NCBI GenBank assembly: GCA_910585465.1
Contig: CAJUEW010000015.1
Coordinates: 1 to 64,000 of the forward strand
From: an uncultured Lachnospiraceae bacterium
GTDB taxonomy: Bacteria; Bacillota; Clostridia; Lachnospirales; Lachnospiraceae
DNA: 64,000 nt
Direction: 5' to 3'
Shown: positions 50,365 through 58,832 of the stretch, piece by piece
Layout of the letters: each line of letters opens with the position of its first letter
Numbering within the stretch: the stretch's first letter is position 1
Made by a program: the position numbers and the translations under genes
Notes under the pieces: generated by a model
The model's input: the letters and a program-made list of their open reading frames with translations, nothing else
Told to the model about the DNA's origin: nothing
Databases searched by the model: none

Positions 50365-52356
50365 TTACAGTTTTGTATACGCAATTTGTGTTCCGTTGTA
50401 GTTAATGGTTAAAGACACATTTTGCTGAATTTCAAGCAATACATAATTTCCGGTTGAAGTACCCATGTCAAAGATATTTACCTCTCCACTATCACGGTCG
50501 GCGTATATTCCCGGCTGAAAAGTATAATTGTAAGGCAGGCCGCCAAAATAGATATACTGATATCCCGCCCTTTCAATCACATACCATGTTTCCGTATCAC
50601 AAGAATTTATAATATCCCTAAGTTCATCAGAAAGTTCTTCTTTTGTCACTCTGACACTTCTTCCAATATTTTGGTCTTTTGGTATTTCTAACTGATTATC
50701 CGGAGAATACTCGTCCATATCGTAAAGCAATTTATCTGCATCTGATTTTGTAAGATATTCGACGTTGATAATGGAATTACTTTTATCCCGTATCGCCCGC
50801 AAATCTACACTTCCCTCATTATCAAAGATAAAATTTTCAAAAGAGCCATTCATTCGTAAGTCCATAAAAATCCTGACACGTTCACCTTGGTAATAGTAAA
50901 TACCCTCTGTAATAGTAATTCCATGTTGTGTATATTCTGTAAAATATTGGTTTTCCATTTTCTCTGTCTTATTTTCAGCTTCTTTTGTGTTTCTGTCCGA
51001 TTCAGCTTTTACTGATGTTTCATTCTGATTTTCGCCAATCTTTACAGCAGTTTTTATGACTGATTCCTTTTCTTCCTGCGTAAGATTTTTCATATATTCA
51101 CATTGTGCTGTAACATCTTCTGTAAGCGTTTTCAAATTATTGAACGGCCCGATAGATGTATAACTATCCTTTCGTACCACAACAAATTTGACGCTTCCAA
51201 CAGAAACAGAGGCTTTGGGTTTATCATCTTCTTCCGCACCATCGCAAAAGATATAATAAACTCCATCTTCTGTTAATATTTCATTCTGAATATCGTCGTT
51301 CTCCCACGTTACATTATCGTTAGTGCTGGACGGAGCAGCATATGCACCGGTTACAAAAAAACAAACACAGACAAAAGCAGAGAAAACAGCGGTAATTACA
51401 ATAACGTATTTTGATTTTTTCTTGAATTTCATAATAGCATCTAACCTTTCCTTTAATTGCTCTGCACCCTCTGTCAAAGTAACGGAAGCCAAAGAACTTT
51501 TATAGAGATTATCTGACTTCAGAAAAGAAATCAGTGTATCCCCATATTCACGCCTCGCTTCGTCATCAAGTACGGATATGGCTTTTTCATCACATGATAA
51601 TTCACAAGATTTATTCACTTCCTTTTCCAGCAGATACACAAAAGGATTGAACCAATGGACGCAGACAACAATCTGTATCAGCCATTTATAAAACATATCT
51701 GTTTGCTTGTAGTGAATCAGCTCATGCACAAAGATGTATGATAGCTCTTTATCTTCCAATTGGCGGACAGGCAAAACAATTCTTGGACGAAAGAATCCAA
51801 TCATTATAGGAGAAGCAATAAGCGGATTACGGGATAGCTCCACTCTTGTTTTAATATTTAGCATTTCTTCACAATCAGATAGCAGGTTTAAGATTTTAAT
51901 ATCCGATACCTCTTTATTCCCTGCTTTGATATATTTGGTAAAGCCTTGGTAAATTGTCACCTTACGGACAAAGAGAACCAGTGCCAATGCTGACCAGATA
52001 AAAAACAGACAGACATATCCATTAAATGGCTCCCGCACGGCAGCGGTGGTTATATTCCGGTTTATCCGTATTGATTCAGTTTCACTGTTATTCGTATCTG
52101 CGGAAGCTGGTACAGCTGGGCTTGTAGGAGCTTCATTTATTATCGTTGCTTTATCAAACTTTTCAAACAGACTTCCAACGATCGTAGTGTCGGGAGTAAA
52201 AGGAAGCAGAAACCGCAGCGCAGCGACTACCCAGATATAATACTGCCAACGCCTGCTGAATCTGTTTTTATACAGCGGCTTCAATCCCCAAATGATAAGT
52301 AACAATAATGTGCCGGAAACAGACAACGACAACAGTATTTTCATAAACTCATTCAT
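50365..52356 (-). CDS. blaR1: BlaR1-type M56 sensor metallopeptidase
   Basis: A 663-residue membrane protease. Four N-terminal hydrophobic segments (KILLSLSVSGTLLLLIIWGL, YYIWVVAALRFLLPF, VCLFFIWSALALVLFV, WLIQIVVCVHWFNPFVYLL) surround the metal motif VHELIHYKQTD (near 205) and ELSCDEKAI. A further membrane segment (VIVITAVFSAFVCVCFFVTGAYA) leads to a large extracellular domain of about 330 residues that lacks the penicillin-binding SxxK/SxN triads I could recognise, so it may not sense beta-lactams. It cleaves or triggers cleavage of the BlaI repressor. Overlaps blaI by 8 bases. Confidence 0.8.
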   Translation of the reverse strand: MNEFMKILLSLSVSGTLLLLIIWGLKPLYKNRFSRRWQYYIWVVAALRFLLPFTPDTTIVGSLFEKFDKATIINEAPTSPAVPASADTNNSETESIRINRNITTAAVREPFNGYVCLFFIWSALALVLFVRKVTIYQGFTKYIKAGNKEVSDIKILNLLSDCEEMLNIKTRVELSRNPLIASPIMIGFFRPRIVLPVRQLEDKELSYIFVHELIHYKQTDMFYKWLIQIVVCVHWFNPFVYLLEKEVNKSCELSCDEKAISVLDDEARREYGDTLISFLKSDNLYKSSLASVTLTEGAEQLKERLDAIMKFKKKSKYVIVITAVFSAFVCVCFFVTGAYAAPSSTNDNVTWENDDIQNEILTEDGVYYIFCDGAEEDDKPKASVSVGSVKFVVVRKDSYTSIGPFNNLKTLTEDVTAQCEYMKNLTQEEKESVIKTAVKIGENQNETSVKAESDRNTKEAENKTEKMENQYFTEYTQHGITITEGIYYYQGERVRIFMDLRMNGSFENFIFDNEGSVDLRAIRDKSNSIINVEYLTKSDADKLLYDMDEYSPDNQLEIPKDQNIGRSVRVTKEELSDELRDIINSCDTETWYVIERAGYQYIYFGGLPYNYTFQPGIYADRDSGEVNIFDMGTSTGNYVLLEIQQNVSLTINYNGTQIAYTKL

Positions 52357-52723
52357 TTTCTTTTCTCCAAAATGATTCAATCTCTTTCAATTCGTCTGCC
52401 GAAAGAATATCCTGCCGCAACAATGTTGATATTAGATTTTTTACATTCCCACCGTAAACCTTATCAAGAAAGCTGTGCGTCTGCATGGTCTGATATTCTG
52501 CTTCTGTTACCGTAGCCACATATTCATTCCGTCTGCCGATTTTTTTGACTTTCAGGAACCTTTTTTCTCCCAGCCGGGAAAGCAAAGTAAGTACCGTGTT
52601 GTTTTTCCATTCGTTTTTGTCTTTTCCCAGTTCCTCCATGATGAGGGAGTATAAAGCCGCCCCTCCATTCTTCCAAATAATTTTCATTAGTACCAGTTCG
52701 GATTCAGAAATATGCTGTGCCAT
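52349..52723 (-). CDS. blaI: BlaI/MecI/CopY-family repressor
   Basis: A 124-residue winged-helix repressor: ISESELVLMKIIWKNGGAALYSLIMEELGKDKNEWKNNTVLTLLSRLGEKRFLKVKKIGRRNEYVATVTEAEYQTMQ, then the dimerisation helices. Encoded right after two tandem BlaI-like operators and followed by blaR1, the usual sensor-repressor pair. AAGGAGG lies upstream of the ATG. Confidence 0.88.
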   Translation of the reverse strand: MAQHISESELVLMKIIWKNGGAALYSLIMEELGKDKNEWKNNTVLTLLSRLGEKRFLKVKKIGRRNEYVATVTEAEYQTMQTHSFLDKVYGGNVKNLISTLLRQDILSADELKEIESFWRKENE

Positions 52724-52736
52724 GTTGTCCTCCTTC

Positions 52737-52783
52737 TATCTTAACAAAATGTAGGTATTTAAATATCTTAACACTTTGTAGGT
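52737..52783. promoter_or_regulatory. Tandem BlaI-type operators
   Basis: TATCTTAACA-AAA-TGTAGGT (52737-52756) and TATCTTAACA-CTT-TGTAGGT (52764-52783) are direct repeats 27 bp apart. Each has AACA-N3-TGTA, the BlaI half-site pair with one imperfect base. Confidence 0.6.
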
Positions 52784-52789
52784 GATATT

Positions 52790-53365
52790 ACAATACCATA
52801 AAAGAAATTTAAGAATTAAATAAATCGGAGATCTTAAAATCGGCATTAAAGGGTGAAAACATAATTCACTATCATTATCAGCATAGATAATGTTATCAAA
52901 TGCAAGTGCATACCCTAGTCCTTCCTTTACCATAATTGACGCATTATAAAGCAGATTGTACGTTGCAATAATATTCAGCTTGTCTAAATTTTCCCCAAAC
53001 CATTTAGGCATTTCATCGGAAAGACTCTGCCTTGAACAAATAAGAGGCAGTGAAATCAAATCTTTCATTTGCATATACGGTTTTTCTGTTAAAGAGTCAG
53101 TTTTTTTCATAAGTATTCCCCATGAATCCTCAAAAGGAATTTTGATAAAATTATATTTGACCGGATCGGCCTCCTGCACAATAACCGCAAAATCAGGACA
53201 GCCCTTTGTCTGACCGTTTATTGACTGCATCTGTTCCGCTGCTGTAAAAATGGTAGCGAATAAGTGGATATTTCTCCTGAAGACTGCCTATCGCGTGCAT
53301 AACATTTTGTAATGTTTTCCTGTCTGGCGACCTCCAAAAAAATAGCGCAATACCCGAATTTCCAT
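52790..53365 (-). pseudogene. LysR-family regulator, frameshifted and internally deleted
   Basis: MEIRVLRYF at 53365 is the LysR start. After an extra T in the seven-T run (53336-53342) the frame continues LEVARQENITK, then most of the HTH is gone; the ligand-binding part appears in pieces (MHAIGSLQEKYPLIRYHFYSS; DFAVIVQEADPVKYNFI; SLPLICSRQSL; NLLYNASIMVKEGLGYALAFDNII). The end now runs into the blaI promoter. It is divergent from the flavodoxin/AKR pair it presumably regulated. Confidence 0.75.
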
Positions 53366-53469
53366 GATATTTTCTCCGTTTTCTTATCTATTATGATTTC
53401 ATTGCTGTCTATGAGTATATTATTCTCAGAAATGCTTTCCAAGAATAACTAGAAATAAAAATCAAGTAT

Positions 53470-53498
53470 TTTACATTTCTCAACAAGTAAGCTACAAT
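53470..53498 (+). promoter_or_regulatory. Promoter of flavodoxin/AKR operon
   Basis: TTTACA, a 17-bp spacer and TACAAT, 44 bp before the ATG. Confidence 0.6.
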
Positions 53499-53541
53499 AT
53501 GAAAAACAAACAGTGTCACAGTAAAAGAGGAGGCTGTTAAA

Positions 53542-54111
53542 ATGAAAGTAATAGGCGTAAATGGGAGTGCCAGAAAAGAGAGCAATACGGCACTTTTGAT
53601 TGAAAAAGTGTTTGACGAATTGAAAGAGGCAGGAATAGAAACAGAATTGATACAGTTTGCAGGAATGGTAATTGAGCCATGCAAAGCCTGCTTTGCATGT
53701 GGTGGAAAAAAGAACTGTATCCATAAAAAAGATGCTTTTGGAGAGATATTTGAAAAAATGACAGAAGCTGACGGAATTATTTTAGGCTCACCCGTTTATT
53801 CGGCAAATATCTCTGCAAACATGCAGGCATTTTTGGAAAGGGCGGCTGTTGTCTGTGACATGAATCAAGGGATACTTACCCATAAAGTCGGGGCGGCTGT
53901 TGCGGCAGTACGCAGGGGTGGCGCCCTTCAAACGATTGATTCCATGAATCACTTTTTCTTAAACCATGAAATGTTTGTAGCAGGCTCAACTTATTGGAAT
54001 ATAGCATACGGGCAGATGCCGGGAGATGTGCTGAAAGACGAGGAAGGCATGGTCAATATGAAGAATCTGGGGCAGAACATGGCATATCTTTTGAACGCCT
54101 TGAAAGGATGA
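53542..54111 (+). CDS. Flavodoxin-fold NAD(P)H-dependent oxidoreductase
   Basis: A 189-residue NADPH:FMN reductase-type protein: KVIGVNGSARKESNTALLIEKVF, EPCKACFACGGKKNCIHKKDAF (Cys-rich loop), IILGSPVYSANISANMQAFLERA, AAVAAVRRGGALQTIDSMNHFFLNHEMFVAGSTYWNIAYGQMPGDV. Intact counterpart of the broken gene at 30.4 kb. GAGGAGG precedes the ATG. In an operon with an exported aldo/keto reductase and next to a LysR relic. Confidence 0.9.
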   Translation: MKVIGVNGSARKESNTALLIEKVFDELKEAGIETELIQFAGMVIEPCKACFACGGKKNCIHKKDAFGEIFEKMTEADGIILGSPVYSANISANMQAFLERAAVVCDMNQGILTHKVGAAVAAVRRGGALQTIDSMNHFFLNHEMFVAGSTYWNIAYGQMPGDVLKDEEGMVNMKNLGQNMAYLLNALKG

Positions 54112-54115
54112 GAGT

Positions 54116-55051
54116 ATGGGAAGAATAATTAGTTTTGCACTGTCACTTATGTTGCTGTCCTCTTTGTCTGTCTGCGGAAATACGGCAGTCAGAAGTGATG
54201 TTTCAGAATTTGACCTTGCGAGTGGAACAAATGGAAATGCACCTGCGGTTATGTTAAACAGCGGCTATGAAATGCCCATTGCAGGAATAGGTACTTATTC
54301 CTTACATGATGATACTTGTGTAAATTCAGTAAAGTCCGCTTTACAGCAAGGAGTGAGGCTGATAGATACTGCCTATATGTACGGTAATGAAAAGGAAGTC
54401 GGGCAAGCAGTCAAAGAATTTATGGAAGAATCAGGAGTGTCCCGGGAAGAAATCTTTGTTATTACAAAACTCTATCCGGGCGAACAATTTGATAATCCGG
54501 AAAAAGCCATACAGGATGCTTTGGATAAACTGGATATTGGATATATCGATATGATGTTGCTGCATCATCCGGGAAATAATGATGTGGATGCGTATCACGC
54601 AATGGAGCAGGCGGCAGCAGACGGAAAGATTCATTCCATAGGATTGTCAAATTGGTATATTGAGGAAATTGATACGTTTTTGCAGGAAGTGACAGTCACG
54701 CCTGCATTGATTCAAAATGAAATTCACCCATATTATCAGGAAAAGGAAGTGGTTGAATATATGCATGGACTGGGAATCGTCATGCAGGCATGGTATCCGT
54801 TGGGCGGCAGAGGTTATACCGCGGAACTGTTAGGAAATGAAACAATCGTAAAAATAGCAGAGGCGCATGGTGTGTCGGCGGCACAGATCATATTGCGTTG
54901 GGATTTACAAAATGGTGTTGTGGTTATTCCCGGATCAAGTAATCCTGAACATATACTGGAGAATATTTCTCTGTTTGATTTTGAGCTGACCGATGAAGAA
55001 ATGGATCAGATAAATGCGCTCAATAGAAATGAAAAACATGACTGGTATTGA
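54116..55051 (+). CDS. Aldo/keto reductase with lipoprotein signal
   Basis: A 311-residue AKR. The first 21 residues (GRIISFALSLMLLSSLSVC) form a lipoprotein signal with lipobox LSVC, and a short linker precedes the barrel. All catalytic residues are present: Asp and Tyr in IDTAYMYGNE, Lys in ITKLYP, His in LLHHPG. The C-terminal NADPH-binding segment IPGSSNPEHILENI is kept. AKRs reduce carbonyls with NADPH, a cofactor not found outside the cell, so an exported form is puzzling. Four bases after the oxidoreductase stop. A terminator follows. Confidence 0.85.
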   Translation: MGRIISFALSLMLLSSLSVCGNTAVRSDVSEFDLASGTNGNAPAVMLNSGYEMPIAGIGTYSLHDDTCVNSVKSALQQGVRLIDTAYMYGNEKEVGQAVKEFMEESGVSREEIFVITKLYPGEQFDNPEKAIQDALDKLDIGYIDMMLLHHPGNNDVDAYHAMEQAAADGKIHSIGLSNWYIEEIDTFLQEVTVTPALIQNEIHPYYQEKEVVEYMHGLGIVMQAWYPLGGRGYTAELLGNETIVKIAEAHGVSAAQIILRWDLQNGVVVIPGSSNPEHILENISLFDFELTDEEMDQINALNRNEKHDWY

Positions 55052-55058
55052 AAGTAAA

Positions 55059-55100
55059 TGGCACAAATCCTATAGCCAATGGATTTGTGCCAGATTTTTT
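55059..55100 (+). terminator. Rho-independent terminator after AKR
   Basis: TGGCACAAATCC (55059-55070) and GGATTTGTGCCA (55081-55092) form a perfect 12-bp stem followed by AGATTTTTT. Confidence 0.9.
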
Positions 55101-55177
55101 ATAACAGTTCTAAATTTTCATCTCGGAGAAATATAAGAAAGCATTTCCGTCAGTTCTTTTCGCCAATGTTATTGTGT

Positions 55178-55185
55178 GCTATAAT
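55178..55185 (+). promoter_or_regulatory. Extended -10 promoter of SMI1-like gene
   Basis: TG-C-TATAAT (TATAAT at 55180-55185) places the transcript start near 55192, giving a leader of about 120 nt. Confidence 0.55.
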
Positions 55186-55281
55186 TTGTTACAAGAATAA
55201 CACTTAATAAATGTTATGACCTGGGTCAGATAAGACCTGTTTTATAGCATTTATTAAGGGAGAGAAAAACCTGTAACGAAT
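55184..55281 (+). ncRNA. Candidate structured leader RNA (unknown class)
   Basis: Nested stems: outer ATTTGTTACA (55184-55193) with TGTAACGAAT (55272-55281, one G-U); middle CTTAATAAATG (55203-55213) with CATTTATTAAG (55248-55258), perfect; inner GGTC (55224-55227), loop AGATAA, GACC (55234-55237). A purine-rich GGGAGAGAAAAACC lies between middle and outer 3' arms. It fills the leader up to the ribosome site (GGAGG at 55300). No known riboswitch consensus was recognised. The 5' end of the outer stem overlaps the -10, so part of it may not be transcribed. Confidence 0.45.
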
Positions 55282-55314
55282 GTAAAGCTTCTAGCGTTTG
55301 GAGGAATTTTATTT

Positions 55315-55809
55315 ATGAATGCACCAGAACAATATGATATGCGGATTGCCTGTATTATGACCAAAATTAAAAACCTGCATGACAGAGAATTGGAATTGCC
55401 GAATCTGGGAAAGCCTTTTCCCTATACGTTGGAAGACCCTCTGATTATGATTTATCTGACAGAGGAAGAAATGGATGACAACGAAGATGACGAGGAGGGT
55501 GAGGGGGGATTTATTCCGCTCTGTGAGGAAGGCTGTGGCATGTACAGTATGTTGGTTGTAAATTCTAAGGACCCGGACACTTACGGAACGGTCTGGTTTT
55601 GGGATTTTGCCAATGATTTTGGCACAGCTCCAATGAAGGATGCACAGACCGGACAGCCTTTTCGTTTTCTGGATTGGCTGGAGTACTGGGCAGATCGCAC
55701 AGCAACATTAAAAGATGATGAATATTTTAGTTTTTCGGATGCTGTACAGATGCCAGAACCGCCAGACAATCCTGATATTATGGGAAGAAAAATAGGATTC
55801 ATTAAATAG
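55315..55809 (+). CDS. SMI1/KNR4 (SUKH)-like protein
   Basis: A 164-residue acidic protein. The middle and end (FIPLCEEGCGMYSMLVVNSKDPDTYGTVWFWDFANDFGTAP, PFRFLDWLEYWADRTA) match the C-terminal half of SMI1/KNR4/SUKH proteins, which act as immunity proteins to polymorphic toxins in bacteria. The N-terminus is short and carries an acidic stretch (EEEMDDNEDDEEGEGG). GGAGG precedes the ATG. No toxin gene is nearby. Confidence 0.55.
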   Translation: MNAPEQYDMRIACIMTKIKNLHDRELELPNLGKPFPYTLEDPLIMIYLTEEEMDDNEDDEEGEGGFIPLCEEGCGMYSMLVVNSKDPDTYGTVWFWDFANDFGTAPMKDAQTGQPFRFLDWLEYWADRTATLKDDEYFSFSDAVQMPEPPDNPDIMGRKIGFIK

Positions 55810-55871
55810 TAAATTAATTATCTGAAAAAGCATAAAAAGACAACCTATACAACTTTTGTATAAGCAAAGGG

Positions 55872-55893
55872 CGGCAGAGAGAAATCTCTGCCG
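55872..55893 (+). terminator. Hairpin after SMI1-like gene
   Basis: CGGCAGAGA, loop GAAA, TCTCTGCCG; a stable GNRA-capped stem without a clear T tract. Confidence 0.5.
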
Positions 55894-56028
55894 TTACACA
55901 TATTAAAAACTCAGAAATACTTTTTGACCAGTTGTGTTTTGAAATCGACCAGCTATCGCAATTTTATTGAAACTACTGTCTGCTTTATTTATAATGGCAC
56001 TGTAAAGGAAAAGAAAGAAGTGATTATC

Positions 56029-56166
56029 ATGCAGGTTGAAATTAAAAAAGTCAATAATTTTGATCTGAGTTTTACAGGTACAATTTGTGTTAAATTATCA
56101 GACGGTATAACAACATATGTATCCAGACGGTATGTTCCAAAACTGAAAAAAATATTAGGAATATGA
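56029..56166 (+). pseudogene. LytTR DNA-binding domain, C-terminal remnant
   Basis: VKLSDGITTYVSRRYVPKLKKILGI is the last beta-strand and helix of a LytTR domain (usually LSNGE-x-I-x-VSRRYVK-x-LKKILGI). The rest of the regulator is missing. It directly precedes the DUF3021 remnant, its usual partner. Confidence 0.65.
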
Positions 56167-56176
56167 GGTGAATGTT

Positions 56177-56516
56177 ATGAAAAAGAAAATTTTTACGCGC
56201 AGTCTTTTAGGATTTCCAATCGGAATTGCAATAGGCTATTTCATTACAATCTTGATTTCTCTTGGTTGGGCAAATGGATAATTGGAGTATTGTAAGGCAG
56301 ACCGGGATTTACTTTTCAATCATTTCGGTAATAATGCTGCCAATCGCTTATTTTGCATATTGGATGGAACATAGCGTAATCGGATTTTTTATCTATTTCG
56401 GAATTTTTGTTTTACTTTTTGCAATTATATGGATAACACAGTTTGTGATAGGTAAGCACAATGTAAGAAAAATGAATGAGAAATTATTTCAAACAAAGGA
56501 TAACCGAAATAAGTGA
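56177..56516 (+). pseudogene. DUF3021 membrane protein, internal deletion
   Basis: The first 34 codons (MKKKIFTRSLLGFPIGIAIG..., TM1) and the C-terminal half (DNWSIVRQTGIYFSIISVIMLPIAYFAYWMEHSVIGFFIYFGIFVLLFAIIWITQFVIG, in another frame) remain; about 55 middle residues are deleted. LytTR-DUF3021 pairs are autoregulated membrane-stress modules. AGGTGA lies before the ATG at 56177. Confidence 0.65.
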
Positions 56517-56698
56517 GAAACCTGGAACGTGAATATGGTGTGAAGTTTTGTGTAAACTAAAAAAACTGATATAAGATATGTGAATAGTTACAAAGGGCAG
56601 AGCCAGATTTTTCTGATGCTGCCCCAGTCCTGTCGGGGATATCGCAGAAGAAAAGCCGATTCCCCGTACGCTTTCTTTGAGATTTTTCCGATAATCGG
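56517..56698. other. Intergenic with small IS3 relic
   Basis: TGGAACGTGAATATGG at about 56525-56540 repeats the OrfA coding segment of the IS3 element at 21.7 kb. No gene otherwise. Confidence 0.4.
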
Positions 56699-57337
56699 CT
56701 ATCTGACACAAATACTAAAAAGCAATGCTTTTAATTTTTCATTTATTGTATGCCTGGTTATATACTCAAAAACATCTTGTTTAGATAATGCTTTTTTGAC
56801 AAAATTTGAATCCAATTCATTGATAACTTCACAAATATCTCTCTTCGATATTCTGTTAAATTTTTTTACCGTCAAAGTATCTTTGACTTTCCGTTCTGCT
56901 GATTCTTTCGGATAACCAGTTCCAAACTCTCCTTCAAATAGTTTTTCTAAAGTATATTGCAAATTTAAGTTTCCAAGCCAGCCATATCCTAATCCCAAAG
57001 ATAGCGAAACAGCATTCCCATCATTTATTCTTCCAAAAAGAAATGCATCCTGCGGGTTCTGTACAAATCCACATAAAACACCCGGCAAAGAATTACATGC
57101 CAAAGCCATCCCCTGACCGGAGGAACATCCTGTTATCACAAAATCAACAGACTGACTGGACAGCAAAAGAGAAACTAAAAAAGCTATTTCCGTATAAGAG
57201 TAGATGGTGTTCTCTTCTGAAAATACCCCAAAATTTATAATTTCATGCTCTAACCCTTTTACAGCCTTTTTACATGCTTCATAGATGGCAGAATTTTTTT
57301 CTTTTTGTGAGCTTGCCTGAATAACTGCGATTTTCAT
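56699..57337 (-). CDS. RpiB/LacA/LacB-family sugar-phosphate isomerase
   Basis: A 212-residue protein: MKIAVIQASSQKEKNSAIYEACKKAV, the motif VDFVITGCSSGQGMALACNSLPGVLCGFV (catalytic Cys and anion hole region, near 65-95) and DGNAVSLSLGLG. The C-terminal 70 residues exceed the RpiB core and are found in a clostridial subfamily. The enzyme interconverts aldose and ketose phosphates; the substrate is not readable. Confidence 0.8.
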   Translation of the reverse strand: MKIAVIQASSQKEKNSAIYEACKKAVKGLEHEIINFGVFSEENTIYSYTEIAFLVSLLLSSQSVDFVITGCSSGQGMALACNSLPGVLCGFVQNPQDAFLFGRINDGNAVSLSLGLGYGWLGNLNLQYTLEKLFEGEFGTGYPKESAERKVKDTLTVKKFNRISKRDICEVINELDSNFVKKALSKQDVFEYITRHTINEKLKALLFSICVR

Positions 57338-57380
57338 TATAATAATTTTCCTTTCAAATCCAGATTTGCCGCTTGCTCCA

Positions 57381-58808
57381 TTATAGTTGTTTATATCCTT
57401 CCTCAGTAAAAATATTTCCAGTATTTATAGGCTCTAATATTCTATTAACCAAATCAAAGAATATCATGCAAATTTCACAGAACCTATCAAGAATTTCTTG
57501 TTTATCTGTGGATTTAATTTCTTTGTGATGCATACAACTATGAATAGTAATCCATTCCTGACTAGAATTTGAGTTTCTGATCGAATTGGCTATTATATAC
57601 GCTGTTTCATTTATACAAGTTAATGTTTCATACATATTTTTAATATCAGCATCACTTCCCTCCTTAATTCGTGAACAAACAGAAAGAAATGTAGTACATA
57701 GTGATAGAAGAGTCCAGTATGGATGATTTCCAATAACTTCATTTATGCGCAGATAGTTTTCTAAAAACAGAGAATAATTCTCTACCTCATTTATTTTATC
57801 TATAAAAAATGACATCCGTTCAGAAAGTATATATTTCTTAGGAGCAGTTAGTTTAAAAGCACTTTTTAAGCTTTTACATAAACCATCAGTTTCATCGATA
57901 TTTTTAACCGGAAAAACTACGTTAAATGCATTATGATGTATTCTGTATTTTATACTAATTGATGATTGATAAGATATTCCGTCAAATTCATTTGTCTCTT
58001 TTATCCACGATAAAAGAAGCTGTGGTATTATATATTCTTCAATAAACTGACACGATTTTTCGTTTACAGAAATCGAACATGCTGCCCGTAATGGGAAAGA
58101 CATCAAATATTGACGTATAGCATTTAATCTATCTTCTTTATCTTCTATTCTTTTAGCATGGATATATTCCTTTAAATATTCTTCACCACTTTTCGCAAAA
58201 TGAAACACTTTCATCTCTTTCTGCGGAGAAAAAGCACTTGCCGAAAACTCAGAAGGCATACCACACTCAAGCCAACACAATTTCAGACTGTCATTCAACA
58301 TATGCATTTTTAATTCATATGAACAAGACAAGTACAAGCAAGGAAAACCAGGGACACTATAACGCTGCGAGGTAATAAATTGTCTTTTATTAACTGGAAT
58401 ATGAAAAAGTTGTTTTCTATCATATACACTGCTGCCTTTCCGAATTCTTATAAATTTTGTATGTTCCGCATCTATAGATAGGTATCTAACTATTGCATAA
58501 TCTTCACAAGTTATTAACTCCATCAATTCATTAAAACGTTCCTTCATTAATGTTTGTTTTAATTCCAAATCTAATTTTAATACTTCTAATAACAACTCAC
58601 ATTCTCTTTTTATAACAGGCATAGCCTTTTGTGAAAGATACTCATAAAATGAATCCGGAAAATTGATATCTGAAGGATTTAAAATTAATTCTTCTAATGA
58701 ACAAATAAACCTTTTATAATAACCTTTCAGAAATTCATATGTAGATAATTCCCCTCTATTTAAGGGTAACTTGTATGATAAAATTATATCATTAATACGT
58801 GACATCAT
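57381..58808 (-). CDS. RES-domain-like protein
   Basis: About 475 residues. The central region RIRKGSSVYDRKQLFHIPVNKRQFITSQRYSVPGFPCLYLSCSYEL...CWLECGMPSEFSASAF (residues about 120-200) resembles the RES fold, whose Arg-Glu-Ser triad breaks down NAD+ in toxins and defence proteins. The N-terminal 110 residues and C-terminal 250 residues are helical and unassigned. The start at 58808 follows GGAGG. Stands alone with no visible antitoxin. Family call is by motif memory and moderate. Confidence 0.55.
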   Translation of the reverse strand: MMSRINDIILSYKLPLNRGELSTYEFLKGYYKRFICSLEELILNPSDINFPDSFYEYLSQKAMPVIKRECELLLEVLKLDLELKQTLMKERFNELMELITCEDYAIVRYLSIDAEHTKFIRIRKGSSVYDRKQLFHIPVNKRQFITSQRYSVPGFPCLYLSCSYELKMHMLNDSLKLCWLECGMPSEFSASAFSPQKEMKVFHFAKSGEEYLKEYIHAKRIEDKEDRLNAIRQYLMSFPLRAACSISVNEKSCQFIEEYIIPQLLLSWIKETNEFDGISYQSSISIKYRIHHNAFNVVFPVKNIDETDGLCKSLKSAFKLTAPKKYILSERMSFFIDKINEVENYSLFLENYLRINEVIGNHPYWTLLSLCTTFLSVCSRIKEGSDADIKNMYETLTCINETAYIIANSIRNSNSSQEWITIHSCMHHKEIKSTDKQEILDRFCEICMIFFDLVNRILEPINTGNIFTEEGYKQL

Positions 58809-58832
58809 ATTATCCTCCATAATAAGGCACAT

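Noticed and set aside
55184..55281. A known riboswitch or self-cleaving ribozyme
   Set aside because: I compared it with the core motifs of SAM, c-di-GMP, preQ1, fluoride, guanidine, hammerhead and twister RNAs from memory and found no match; it is reported as unknown structure only.
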